A DNA stretch of 64,000 bases from Nigrospora sphaerica (GCA_018287875.1 JAGVVL010000022.1:3162001-3226000); one strand, 5' to 3'. Positions 1 through 10,285 are shown, numbered from the stretch's first letter. Program-made: numbers and translations. Notes: generated by a model not told the origin, from the letters alone.

Positions 1-88
1 CCTGCGTCCAGTAAAAGCAGCACTGGCCGCCTTCTAACCAGTAGTCGGGCTTTAGGAAGCCCTGGTCCTCGGTTCACTCGACGCACCA

Positions 89-1135
89 ATGCCCGAAACT
101 CTTCCTCCTTTAGCACCGTCTTGTGCGGCGGAGGGCATGGAAATGGGGACCGTCGCGCTGTTCCAAGCCATGCAGCAGAACGAGACCTGGTACGAGTCGG
201 AAGAGGAGGAGGCCTCGGAACCCTCAACGACGGGAAGTAGCCACGAGGGCCTGGACGACGAGGAAGCCGGGGGCCCGACCGGGACGAAAGCCAGCACGGG
301 CGTGGGTGTGGGCCCCGAGTCATTCCCTCTCATGGCACTGCCGTTTGAACTCCGGCTTCAGGTGTATAAGTGGGTGCACCTTTCCCAGCCCGTCGTCCCC
401 GGGAGGATCACGCCGTGGTACCCGACACCCATCTACAGCCCCTACATTTCCCGGCGGGTGCGCGTTCGGTCGACGACGGAAGAAAGCATTGGCGACGCGT
501 CCGGTGTTGTGCCCGCCGGCAAGCCGAGGGAGGCCGAACCCGCGCTGCTTTCCCCGTTCCGGCCGTGCGGCGGCATCCCCACGGCGCTGCTTCGGGCGAA
601 CCGGCAGCTCTACCACGAGATGCGCAATATCCCGCTCGCGGTCAACGAGTTCGAGTTTGTCAACTGGTTCGCGTCGGGCCTCTGGGCGGCGCGTTCTTTT
701 GTGCGGCCGCTCCGGCCGTGGCAGCAGGCCGCCATGCGCTACGTCCGCCTCGACATTCTCGCCAAGGACCTATCCGGCGCCTACGCCGCCGAGTGGATGG
801 AGCTCTGCGAGCTCTGGGCGCGGGGGCTCCAGGGTCTGCGGCTCCGCATTGCCGGGTACGGCCCCTTCGGCACCTGGGTCTCGGACGAGCTGCCCCAGGG
901 GGCGGGGCCGCCGGCTGCCAAGACGTCGGTGGCCGGCCGCAGCCTCCCGCGCCAGTGGCTCGAGGCCGGACTGGGCCAACTGGCGGCACTGCGGCACCTC
1001 GAAATCGAGCTGGTGCTGCCCGACTGGGACGACGAGTGCAAAGTGGCGTGGTGCCGCGCCCTGGAGGAGGCCATCAACGGCAAGCGCGCCGAGACGCAGC
1101 CGCACCTGAATATCACGTGTGTGGAGAAGTGCTGA
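89..1135 (+). CDS. 2EXR/F-box-like hypothetical protein
   Basis: Single open frame of 348 residues with no intron needed. An acidic, Ser/Glu-rich N-terminus (about residues 35-75) precedes FPLMALPFELRLQVYKWVHL (about residue 78 on). This resembles the start of the fungal 2EXR/F-box-like domain (pattern F-x-x-L-P-x-E-[LI]-R). A second conserved-looking block, TALLRANRQLYHEMRNIPL, matches the 'LLxxxRQxYxE' part typical of these proteins. No membrane segment or signal peptide is visible. Fungal proteins of this type are numerous and mostly uncharacterised; F-box-like motifs can suggest adaptor roles in ubiquitin ligases, but nothing here proves that. The ATG at 89 is the first in frame in the window, so an upstream start cannot be excluded. 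Confidence 0.7.
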   Translation: MPETLPPLAPSCAAEGMEMGTVALFQAMQQNETWYESEEEEASEPSTTGSSHEGLDDEEAGGPTGTKASTGVGVGPESFPLMALPFELRLQVYKWVHLSQPVVPGRITPWYPTPIYSPYISRRVRVRSTTEESIGDASGVVPAGKPREAEPALLSPFRPCGGIPTALLRANRQLYHEMRNIPLAVNEFEFVNWFASGLWAARSFVRPLRPWQQAAMRYVRLDILAKDLSGAYAAEWMELCELWARGLQGLRLRIAGYGPFGTWVSDELPQGAGPPAAKTSVAGRSLPRQWLEAGLGQLAALRHLEIELVLPDWDDECKVAWCRALEEAINGKRAETQPHLNITCVEKC

Positions 1136-2590
1136 GCCTCTCCGACTGGCCGGCAACCCTCGGCCGCGACGTCTACATCTGAGAACACGTATCCCGGTCC
1201 CTCGTCCACGCGTCGTATAAGCACAGTGATGCAAAATGCGAGGTACCCATGTGCTTCAGGTCGGAGCATTGTAGACAAAGTCGTCCGGGGTAACCATTGC
1301 GGAAACAACTGTGACGATCACGGTTAGCTGGCTGCCCGGGTCTTGCCGCCCTCGCATGATGAACAGAGATGGGTATATAAAGCACGTACGAGAGCCAGAC
1401 TTTGTGCTGGGCAAAAGAAACGGAGCGGGTGCAGTACTATCTAACTATGTTCTTCAATGTTTCGTTAGCCCTCGTACCGAGGTCGGTGTCTTGTCCACTG
1501 TCAGGCCCCGCGCGCGAGCAACAACAGCCCAGGCAGTACACACTACACGAGACGGGAACTTGCTCGCTACCTATAGCAACCCCCGATGTCAGGGCTCGAG
1601 TACGCCTTGGTGGGAGTTGCATTTCCAACGGCGCCGCGCCTGATCATCGTCTTGCGCGACACTTTGTGGTTTCAACCGGGGAGGGAGAACAAAAAGGTCT
1701 CGGTCCCGGGGTCGGGCGGCCCCGCCCACCCGTTGCCGTCTTTCCCGGGGAGCCGTGCGAGAGACGGGCGGGCGGGAACGGGCCGAGACCAGGTTTCGCA
1801 CGCGAGCGCCCGGCGTCCCGGCCGTTGGAAAAGTCCCAACACCACTACTTAAGGCCGAAGGAGGGGAGCCGATGACCCGCATTCGAAACCTCGGAAGTCT
1901 GGCTTTACAAGGGATGGGAAACTAGAAGGCGGGCCTTTCCCCCGAGCTGCTTATGATGGATGATGACCTGAATATCTCCTGTGCATCATGTAGCGAATAA
2001 GGTACTGAAGAGGGGCTACTATGGTCTGGGAACCCTGGCTCGGGCCCAGCCATGGCATCTAGTCAGGTACCATCTACCCGTCTCGATATCTACAGGTGCG
2101 AAAATAGTTTGCTTAGGTCAGGTCATGCACATCATAGGCCCCCTTCAGTCCTCTCGTCAACCACGGACCCTTGGCATCGAGACTTGAAAGCTGGAATGGG
2201 GGCCAGCAGCGGACGGAAGCTTATTACCGAATCTGGGAGTGGGGGGGAGCAGGTCCTCTCCCACGCTCCCCAACTGCTTATCGCTATTCACGCAAACCCA
2301 TTCATTCCCCTTCCATCCCATCTCATGCAGCGTCAATCCAAGTGTCGACGCAATATCCGCAGCCGATATGCATTCTTCCACGCATAAGTACGTACCTAGG
2401 CATTCATCCTTCCTAACCCCTCAATCCCACCACGCCGCCATGCACCGGAACACGGAGTAGGGCAGCCAAGCAAAGTGTCGCTGCGCTGACTGTCTGGAAA
2501 CCGAGATGGTGGGGAGGAGCTTGTTTCAACAAGTGCCCACCCTCTCGCTGGGGGGGGGGAGGGGGAAACCACGCGCCTGCCCGCGCACGG

Positions 2591-2610
2591 CACGTCACGT
2601 CACGTCACGA
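2591..2610. repeat. Tandem CACGT array (4 units)
   Basis: Three CACGT units followed by CACGA, read on the + strand. The overlap creates repeated TGACGTG on the - strand, which is the core of ATF/CREB and TGACG bZIP sites. It lies about 680 bp upstream of the acyltransferase start. A regulatory role is inference only. Confidence 0.5.
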
Positions 2611-2751
2611 TATCGGATTCTTTCAAGAGGAAACCAGCCCTCTGTTTCAATCCTCGGACGCTGTGCGCAGCCAGCGGTACGGGCGGCGCATCCTTTCCTT
2701 CCCACACAGGGTTCCCCCCCAAACCCAAGCGCGCAAGCCGCTGCCACCATC

Positions 2752-2791
2752 CATCACCCATCACCCATCACCCATCACCCCCCCCCCCCCC
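2752..2791. repeat. CATCACC minisatellite plus C14 tract
   Basis: Four perfect 7-bp CATCACC units (2752-2779) run into a 14-base cytosine tract (2778-2791). This is a simple repeat in the promoter region of the following gene. Confidence 0.85.
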
Positions 2792-3286
2792 ATGCGTCTG
2801 GGCCCGCCCTCCACTTTAAGCTTCGTAATCCGGGGCGCAAAAAGCGACCATGGATCCCACGTTCCAGGGCCGATCGGTACAACCAACAGGCCCCTGTCAA
2901 AGGCTAGCCAGCCAGCACCTTCAGATGGCCCCTGAGCCCTCTGTCCCCAACGCCGAATTAAAGAGTCAATGTTCGCCCGCTTGGGTGTTTGGCCGCCGTC
3001 CGAGAGAAGTCGTCTATCCATTTCCCTTTTTTTTTTGGGCAGCCGTTTCCCTTGCTCTGCGTTTCGGGTCTATTGCTCCCTCTCGCACTTTCTTAATTCC
3101 CTCGCCTACATACGCTCTCTCTACCTCTCTATCTCTCTTTCCGGCCATGATACCCGCGTCGCCGTCCTCTTCGTAGTTTGGCTGCCCGTACCGTGCCAGC
3201 TACTATAACTCGGCCGACGCCCCCGTGAAATCCATCTTTATACCTCTATAGTACTTACAAAACAGGCCCCTCCACACCCGCCCGTA

Positions 3287-4771
3287 ATGGCTTCGTCGGC
3301 GGCGGCCCAGTGGACAGCCTCGCTGATGCGGGCTTTGCTCCCGACATTTGTCACACAACGGCTCGACCCCGAGTACCAGCCGGTGGCCCGGCGCATGTAC
3401 CCGACATCGTACTTGGATGGCCTGCGCGGCCTGGCCTCGGTCCTTGTTTTCTTCTGTCACTATACGGAGGAGAACCACCGGTACATGCTGCCGACGTACG
3501 GCATCGACGCCTACGACGTCGCCTCCTCGCCCTTCCAGCTGCCGTACCTACGCCTCGTCTTTTCGGGCCGGCCAATGGTCCACATCTTTTTCGTCATTTC
3601 CGGCTTCGCCTTATCCTGCAAGCCGCTCAAGGAGATGCGTGCGCGCAACTTTACCACCTTCCACGCCGCCCTCGCCTCGTCGGCCTTCCGCCGGCCCATC
3701 CGGCTCTACGGGCCCCCGCTGGCCTCGACCGCCATCATCTTTTTCCTCGTCTGGTTCGGTTGGCTGCACAAGCCGCTGCCCACCTTTACCGAGCAGCTGA
3801 GTGATTGGACCTCGTCGGTCTTTTACCAGGTCCTGTGGCCGTGGAGCTGGGATACGGAACTGCGCCCCAAGTACGACTTGCACCTGTGGACCATCCCCAT
3901 CGAGATGTGCCACTCGGTGCTCCTGTTCGCCGTTTTGTTTGCGCTGTCGCGCGTGCGGTCCGGAGTGCGGCTATTCGTGGTACTGTTTCTCATGAACTAC
4001 TTCATGAGCTGTGGCCGGTGGGCGGCCTTTGAATTCATCGGCGGCATGTTCCTTGCCGAGCTTCATCTGAAAACGATGGAGAACCGCCACCATTTGTTGA
4101 AGGTCCACGAGCGCGAGGAGCCGTCGGGCGGGGAGGAGACGACGGTGCTCGAGACATCCCTCCACATCGCGGTGCTGATAGTCGCTGGGTACGTGGCTGG
4201 CTGGCCAAATGCGCACGCCGAGTCTACGTGGGGGATCCGGGTTCTGAACGAGTGGACGCCGCACGCCTTTCCCCGGACGGACCCGACGACGCCCCAGAAG
4301 TTCTGGTTTGCCCTGTGCGCCATGGGGGTTGTGTGGTCGTGCGGGCGCCTTCGCTTCGTCCGGCGGGTTTTGGAGGGCGGCTTTGCGCAGTACTGCGGCC
4401 GCATCAGTTTCGCCCTGTACATTGTGCATGGCCCAGTGCTCGAGATGCTCCAGGGGCGCGTCATCGGCAAGGCGCTCGTCGCCGCCGAGGGCAAGAAGGG
4501 AACCGCCAAGTACAAGCCCGCCGTCGCCGGCTGGGGCCTGAAGGGGCTCATCGGTGTCAGCAGCATGGGCGAGCGGACGTTGTGCTGGGCGCTGGGCCTG
4601 GTGTTTTTCGTCCCACTGATATTCTCCATTGCCGACGTCTTCTGCCGTCTAGTTGACGAGCCCGTCGTTGACCTCGCGAAAGGGATCGAGCAGCGTTGTC
4701 TCGTCGAGGAGCCGGAGCGAGCGCCGGCGCCCGTGCATGGGCCCGAGGGCCACAGAGAGCATAGATGTTGA
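3287..4771 (+). CDS. Acyltransferase 3 family membrane protein
   Basis: Intronless 494-residue frame. The N-terminal YLDGLRGLASVLVFFCH followed by YTEEN (about residues 44-66) is the hallmark first block of the acyltransferase-3 family, with the conserved Arg and the His thought to take part in acyl transfer. LHLWTIPIEMCHSVLL (about 203) matches the family's 'LW-[ST]-[IL]-x-[VI]-E' block. HIFFVISGFALS (about 105) is the usual 'FF-x-[IL]-SG-[FY]' segment. About ten hydrophobic segments are visible and the tail is basic/acidic. Family members acylate extracellular or membrane carbohydrates, peptides or small molecules; the substrate here cannot be read from sequence or context. The start ATG follows a pyrimidine-rich leader. 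Confidence 0.88.
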   Translation: MASSAAAQWTASLMRALLPTFVTQRLDPEYQPVARRMYPTSYLDGLRGLASVLVFFCHYTEENHRYMLPTYGIDAYDVASSPFQLPYLRLVFSGRPMVHIFFVISGFALSCKPLKEMRARNFTTFHAALASSAFRRPIRLYGPPLASTAIIFFLVWFGWLHKPLPTFTEQLSDWTSSVFYQVLWPWSWDTELRPKYDLHLWTIPIEMCHSVLLFAVLFALSRVRSGVRLFVVLFLMNYFMSCGRWAAFEFIGGMFLAELHLKTMENRHHLLKVHEREEPSGGEETTVLETSLHIAVLIVAGYVAGWPNAHAESTWGIRVLNEWTPHAFPRTDPTTPQKFWFALCAMGVVWSCGRLRFVRRVLEGGFAQYCGRISFALYIVHGPVLEMLQGRVIGKALVAAEGKKGTAKYKPAVAGWGLKGLIGVSSMGERTLCWALGLVFFVPLIFSIADVFCRLVDEPVVDLAKGIEQRCLVEEPERAPAPVHGPEGHREHRC

Positions 4772-5655
4772 ATTTTATAGCGACCTCGAACGTACAGACA
4801 AAACCAGAAAGGAAGTGTCATGACATGCCGCCTTTGGCCCCGTACATGGGATACGGGGGGCCGTTCATTGGCCCCTTGCAGCAAACAAGGCCCCGACCGT
4901 GACCAGCAGGGGCACGCACGTTGTGATGGGCGGTGCCAGCAAACGGCGGGTCAGGAACGATGACCATCTTCACTCCGCACCCCCTGCCCCGGAAACCCAC
5001 GCGCGCGCACGTCATTCCGAGTGGACGACGACGGGGAGTGGATGGACCGACGGCAGGCCAGACCGTGCCAGACCATGCCATGTGATTCCCCCTCGGCACC
5101 CGGCGCTATCGGCCATGAGTCAACACGGGACGGGAGCCTGAACGTCGGCACAACACTAATGCTGGGCCACGAGCGGGCCAGCAGGCAGTCAATCCGACAG
5201 CGGCGCGGGGGTTCGGGGCGGAAGTCCTGCACTGCGATGGAAGTAGTGGACGCCTACCACTAGTACAGCGATACCCCTCTATCTGTCCTACTTGATCAAG
5301 GCATCATCCCTACTTACTTGCCTACCTTTCCAGGTCAGAGGTGTCCATCCGTTCAGTTCGAATCCGCCAACTCCCCTACCCACACCTACCTACCTCCCAG
5401 CCCCATCTTGTTCTTCTGCCCATTCTCTACTAACCTGCACCCCTCCCACCTGACGGAACATCCATCCCGGGCTGTTCGGGCGTGCGCCGTTCCACCGTCA
5501 TTTCCTCCCTCTTGCTCTCTGTTCATCCCATCCTTCTTTTCTGAGCCGGCTCGAGGGCACGAGAGCCGGGGCCCCCCAGACTGTCGTCCGTCTCCTGGGA
5601 GGTACCTCTTATTTTTTAGCCTTTTTTTTTCCACCTTCTACCCCCCTCCTCCGGA
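4772..5655. other. Intergenic, promoter-like
   Basis: About 880 bp without a gene. The second half (about 5300-5655) is C/T-rich with repeated 'cctacc' words, typical of a filamentous-fungal core promoter and 5' UTR for the + strand gene at 5656. Confidence 0.6.
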
Positions 5656-6488
5656 ATGGAGTGCCGCTGCCAATGCGGGGCCGTCCGGTTCACGACCCCT
5701 CTCGCGGAGCCGCTGGCGCTGTACATCTGCCACTGCTTCGAGTGCCGGCTACAGACGTCGTCGGCCTTTGGCACCAGCGCCATCTTTCCCAAGTTTCCTT
5801 TGCCCTGCGACGAGAGTCTGTCGTGTTACTCGTGCGTGTTACCCGTCTCCCCCCTGGTCCTTTTTTATTTTATTTTATTTTTATTTTAAATCTTTTACCG
5901 GCCTGCGTAGGGCCGACGTACGTGCCCGTTCCGGCGTCTTGGATAAGAGAGTTAGCGCACGAGGCTGACACGACAGCGCGCGTAGACGGCTCACGCCCAT
6001 GGGCCTTCAGATGAGCTGGTAGGCGGCCCTCCCACCGAAAAAGATGGAGCGCGTGCTCGTTGCGCAGCGGGGGAAAAGGTGCTCCATTTGGCTTACTGGT
6101 CTTCTTTGGCGCCCCCTAGTTATTTTTGTCGCAATTGCGGTACCCGACTACTTCACACTCTGCCGGTGCGTTGTCCCATTATTACCACCCGCCTACAGCG
6201 TCCGCACAGAGCAAATAACAAGTAACCGTCCAACCCCCGCCACAGGAGAAAAACGTCGTCTCCATCAAGGGGGGCTGCATCATGGGGCTGAACTGGCAAA
6301 AGGCTATCCACATCTGGACCAAGTCGGCCATGGTGCCCATCCCCGAGGGCTGCGAGACACACGAGGGCGAGCCCACCGACTCGGCCTCGTCGGCCGACTC
6401 GCAAGACACGCTGCATCAGCTGATGGACTCGCCGGGGCCGCTGACGGGCAGCGGCGGGACCCCCAACTCGCATTTGCTCCTGCACTAG
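5656..6488 (+). CDS. GFA-domain (Mss4-like) zinc-binding protein
   Basis: Exon 1 encodes MECRCQCGAVRF then CHCFEC, and a later exon encodes FCRNCGTRLLH. These are the three Cys blocks of the glutathione-dependent formaldehyde-activating (GFA, DUF636) fold, which binds zinc. The last exon (6246-6488) gives EKNVVSIKGGC and IHIWTKSAMVPIPEG, both typical of fungal members. The last intron is clear: donor at 6166, acceptor ending at 6245, phase 0. The middle exon ends at 6165 but its left border is unsettled. An in-frame model is 5656-5835, 5986-6165, 6246-6488 (200 residues). A second option uses the stronger donor at 5832 with exon start 6120 and gives a shorter protein. Most fungal GFA proteins have no proven enzyme activity. 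Confidence 0.8.
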
Positions 6489-6710
6489 GCGCTTACGGGG
6501 AAAGGGTGCCCAGGGAGGACGGGACGGGGTTCTCGGGGCACGTCTGTCGGCCGGATGGCTTCTACAAGGACCGTGCCAGACTGGGGGGTTGTCTTGGTAG
6601 CATCCATCATAATGCCGGGTAGCCAAGCCGAAGAAGTTCAGGGCGAGATTAGATTGGATGAACCGTTTGGTAGCAAATTTAGAATAAGAAAAAAGCCGCG
6701 GCGACAGGCG

Positions 6711-7904
6711 TTAATCACCACCAGTCAAGGGCTCGCCACTTTGGCGGCCGTCGCGTGGCGGCGGGCCGGCTGCTCGCCCCTCCTCGGCCGTCGTCGTCAG
6801 GGTGGCCGGGGCGCCGTCGGCGTGCTTGGCCGGGTCGAAGACATATATGGGGAACTCGAGGAAGAGGGTGCGCTTCACGAGGGTGGGCAGGCGCGCGTAG
6901 AGCGCGGGGGGGAAGGGGATCAGGATGCTGGTCCGGTTCAGGTAGCGCTGGTAGCCCTCCCAGTTCCAGCCGTTCTCGTACCGCTTCTTGGCGCCGGGCC
7001 GCTCCGAGAGCGGCAGGCCCGAGACGAAGAGGAGCAGGACGGTGAGCAGAACGGCGCCCACGACGGTGGCGTACAGCGCCCTGGCGGCCTCGCCGGCGAC
7101 GGGGCCGTCGGCCGCCGGCGACACGGCGATCATGTAGATGGCTGGGGAGCGGGTCAGCACCGGAGGACGGCGGGTCCGAACGGAGGCTTGGGGAGGAGGC
7201 GAGAGAGAGAGAGAGAGAGAGACGGCCTTACCAAAGTGGATGATGATCTCGCCAAAGTAGTTGGGGTGGCGGCTCCAGGCGAAGAAGCCGGTGTCGCAGA
7301 TGGCGCCACGGTCGCCGTCGCGGCGCTGGCGAAAAGCGAAGCGCTGGGCGTCGCTGACGGACTCGAGGACGAGGCCGAGGGCGTAGAGGACGAGGCCGGC
7401 GACGTCACGGGCGGTGCCGAAGGCGGGCTGGGGCCGGTAGCGGCGCACGGCGGGCGCGTTGAGCACCGTGACGGGCAGCGAGACGGCCCAGACCCAAAGC
7501 ATCTGGAAGATCCAGAAGCCGAGGAAGGGGAAGAAGCGGTCGCGCTTGTCGTCGAACCGGTCGTCCTTGCCCGTGCGCAGCACGCGCACGAGCAGGAAGC
7601 CGGCGAGCCGCAGCGCCCAGACCATGAGAAGCGCGGATGCCACGATCTGCCGTGCGTCGGGCGCCCCGCTGAGTCCCAGCGTCACGGCCGCGAGCACGGC
7701 GAAGTTGGTGCCGCCTGCGAAATCTGGGGCGGGCGCGCGGGTTAGGGAGGCGGGGGAGAGGGGGGAAGGGAGGGGGCGCTCACCCGTCAACTTGTCAAAC
7801 TTGCAGCTAAAGGCGATGGAGAAGAAGAATAACTGGTAGGCGACGGTGATGAGCGCCGTGATGCCCAGGTAGTAATCGTCGAGCACGTGTACGGGGCCCG
7901 CCAT
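6711..7904 (-). CDS. DUF1295 membrane protein (steroid 5-alpha-reductase-like)
   Basis: Three exons on the minus strand: 7904-7784, 7723-7232, 7141-6711, giving 347 residues. The two introns (7724-7783, 60 bp; 7142-7231, 90 bp) are multiples of three and stop-free, so an unspliced reading also stays open. Splicing restores a clean LTDFAGGTNF and IIHFAIYMIAV. The SRHPNYFGEI motif, several hydrophobic segments and the RLAGFLLVRVLRTGKDDRFD block are diagnostic of DUF1295. This family is related to the C-terminal domain of steroid 5-alpha reductases and isoprenylcysteine methyltransferases and probably acts in the ER membrane. Its substrate is unknown. The true ATG is taken at 7904 because the codon nine bases upstream is TTG. 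Confidence 0.87.
   Translation of the reverse strand: MAGPVHVLDDYYLGITALITVAYQLFFFSIAFSCKFDKLTGERPLPSPLSPASLTRAPAPDFAGGTNFAVLAAVTLGLSGAPDARQIVASALLMVWALRLAGFLLVRVLRTGKDDRFDDKRDRFFPFLGFWIFQMLWVWAVSLPVTVLNAPAVRRYRPQPAFGTARDVAGLVLYALGLVLESVSDAQRFAFRQRRDGDRGAICDTGFFAWSRHPNYFGEIIIHFGKAVSLSLSLSPPPQASVRTRRPPVLTRSPAIYMIAVSPAADGPVAGEAARALYATVVGAVLLTVLLLFVSGLPLSERPGAKKRYENGWNWEGYQRYLNRTSILIPFPPALYARLPTLVKRTLFLEFPIYVFDPAKHADGAPATLTTTAEEGRAAGPPPRDGRQSGEPLTGGD
7201..7222. repeat. (GA)11 microsatellite in intron
   Basis: Eleven GA units lie inside the second intron of the DUF1295 gene, immediately beside its donor site. On the transcribed strand it is a CT-rich tract. Confidence 0.9.
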
Positions 7905-8753
7905 GATGCGCAAGAGGGACAGCCCGTTCCGGAAGTGGGCGATGCGAAAAAAGACTCGAGGGGGTTTCTACGACGCAGGGGCGGCCGACGATGGCGGGGG
8001 GTTTAAGTGAAGAGAACAGCCCGGCCGGGGAGTTTCGAGAGCCTGGGATCTGAAACGCGGAAGACACGGCTATGTACGGGGTATCGCGGTTTCGCCCTGG
8101 GTAGGAGAGGAAAGCGCCGAGGGCCAGGCGGATGAAGGGTCCGTCGAGGAAACGAGGCAGAACGGGCAAGCTCAACTCTATATACTACTAGGCATTGGGC
8201 CCGATGCTCGTGATGAGGGTGCGCAGGATCGCGGGCGCCATCGGTCCAAAGGGGACCGGGGACGAATATGGGATTGCGCCGCAAAAGGACAAGCGCCTCC
8301 CTTCCTCGTTCTGGGGCTCGGACTCGCACTTGTGCATCTCACCGAACCCAGCGGGACCGCGTCATCGACTTTCTTTGGACTTTCCCACCACCCGCGCTTT
8401 TCCCCATGCCTCCCTTTGACCGCCTCGCGCGTGTTAGTGGAGGATGCGAATGCGACAACGCAGGATGGGCTCTGCCACCCCTTCCTATGGCATGGCCCGC
8501 TGCAATGGGGACGGAGGGAGCATGGATAAAAGACAATGGGCTGAACAACACCAACGAGGCCCACCCTACGGCCACCCATTGTGCCGACGTGGGGAAGGGG
8601 CGCCCTTTCCCCCTAGGCAACCGCCTCGTGGCGCCATACATCGCTTCCTCTACGAAGACTGAAGGGAATACGCACAGATAACGATTGTGTGTCCACGGAC
8701 ACCACCCCTCCCAGCAAGACGCCCTATTCCCTATCCCTCTTCGTCTTCGCCCT
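7905..8753. other. Intergenic between two minus-strand genes
   Basis: About 850 bp: promoter side of the DUF1295 gene and 3' side of the DUF1996 gene. A TATA-like CTATATA sits at about 8178-8184, some 275 bp upstream of the DUF1295 ATG on the minus strand. No further gene is seen. Confidence 0.55.
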
Positions 8754-10285
8754 TTACATGTTGACCATGCCGGGGAGCGCATCAAGCCCTGTCACACACC
8801 ACGGGTTAGCAGCCACCCCGAGGGAGAAGCGCGGGCAGAAGTGGGAAAGGAAAAACAACGAACACAACAACAACGATAGGAGACGGATCAAGGGGGGGGA
8901 AGCCGTACATTGGTCGCCGATGCTCTCCTTGACCGACTGCGCCTTGGTGCAGGCGATGGCCTGGGCGTCGGTCTGGCGCTTGAGGGGCGCGCAGCGGTCG
9001 TTGGCGCAGTGCCCGTCCATGGCGCGCTGGAGGGCGTCGCCCTGCCAGCCGAAGAGGTAGTCGCCGTGGATGGCGTGGCCCGTGTTGTCGCCCATGCTCC
9101 AGTAGAAGGGCTGGGAGCCGTCGGCGGGCCAGTCGGCGCGGTTGTTGAAGGCGCGCGTGTCGAACATGATTTCGTACATGACCTGCGGCACCCTGACGGG
9201 GTGCGACGCCGGGCACGCCGCCCCCGATTCGAAGGTGCCCCCCTGCGGGTACGCCACGTGCGCCCGGTGGTCCGGCGAGTCGAGGTTCCGCCCGTCCCAG
9301 CAGCTCGGGAACGTCACCGTCACCCGCCACCCGCCGCCGCACGGCTGCGACGGGAACCCCGGCGTGTCGCTGCCCGTGCACTGTTCCCGGGCCGGCGCCC
9401 GTCAGCGGGAAGCGGGAGAGAAATGACAATGGGACGCGGGAGGGAAGAAAAGAAAAGACGGTGTACATACGGGGGCGCCGCCGAACGGGTTCTGGTTCAT
9501 GTTGGCCTCGCAGCGGAAGCAGAGACCGCGGGGTACCTTGCTGGCCACGCGGTTGGTCGGGTCGCCCACGAGCATACGGAAGCCCTGGCAAGAAGCGCCG
9601 TCAGAACGATCCCCGGTCCTCCTCCCCCTCCCTCCCAGGGGCTGCTCGGCTTTACTACCGGCCAGGGGAGCGGGGAAGAAAGCCACTCACCGGCGGGAAC
9701 GCCTTCACCTTGGCGCTCTGCTGGTACCCCCGGATGTAGTAGACGGTCATGCCGGCCTCGACGCCGAGCCCGAGGTTGTGCACCTGCGGGACGCGCTTGT
9801 ACGTGCCGTTGCGGGCCTTGAAGTAGATGTTGGCCGTCCAGTAGTTGGAGAAGTCCTCCGAGTAGGTGCAGCTGGTACACGTCGACGCCGTGGGCGGGTC
9901 GTGCGTTACGGGAAGCACTACGTAGACACATGGCTCTCGTGAGTATCTTCTTCTTCTTCTTCTTCTTCTTCTTCTTCTTCTTCTTCTTCTTCTTCTTCTT
10001 CTTCTTCTTCTTCTTCTTCTTCTTCTTCTTCTTCTTCTTCTTCTTCCTCACCCGCGTATGGGTGGAAAGGGGGGAAGGAAAGGGGCCACACAAGGACGTA
10101 CTGCTCGCGTTGAACGAGTTGCCCCCGATGATCTGGTGCATGTGCGCCGACGGCATGTTGCCCGGCTCGACCAGCGGGTCGATGCGGTCGATGGTGAGCT
10201 GCGAACAGCCGAACCGCATCAGCTCCTGCCCCACGGCCGCCGGGGCCGCCGCCGCCGCCACCGTCGCGAGCCGCTTGAGCAACAT
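8754..10285 (-). CDS. Secreted DUF1996 protein
   Basis: Five exons: 10285-10102, 9917-9691, 9584-9471, 9380-8909, 8788-8754, giving 343 residues in exact phase. The N-terminus MLLKRLATVAAAAAPAAVGQ is a signal peptide with likely cleavage before QELMRFGCSQL. The DUF1996 landmarks follow in order: RIDPLVEPG, AHMHQIIGGNSFN, CTSCTYSEDFSNYWTA, RGLCFRC, FPSCWDGRNLDSPDHRAHVA, HGDYLFGW and the final WLDALPGM. All lie in one frame after splicing. DUF1996 proteins are secreted fungal proteins of unsettled function, sometimes found joined to WSC or chitin-binding modules; none is present here. Intron 1 (9918-10101) contains a long GAA/TTC repeat. A His- and Cys-rich core suggests metal or disulfide stabilisation, but this is inference. 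Confidence 0.9.
9946..10046. repeat. (TTC)n / (GAA)n microsatellite, about 33 units
   Basis: About 101 bp of uninterrupted TTC on the + strand, hence GAA in the transcript sense of the DUF1996 gene. It fills more than half of that gene's first intron (9918-10101). The tract is pure, so it is likely to vary in length among strains. Confidence 0.97.

Larger units (their letters stand above)
1136..3286. other. Intergenic, no gene seen
   Basis: About 2.15 kb without a supportable gene. It holds a GC-homopolymer-rich patch (about 1670-1870), a tandem CACGT array at 2591, a CATCACC repeat with a C14 run at 2752, and a strongly pyrimidine-rich leader (about 3000-3280). The leader probably belongs to the promoter and 5' UTR of the acyltransferase gene at 3287. 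Confidence 0.6.

Noticed and set aside
6555..7745. 396-residue + strand frame over the DUF1295 gene
   Set aside because: Antisense shadow rich in Gly/Ala/Asp; the minus strand has the family motif HPNYFGEI.
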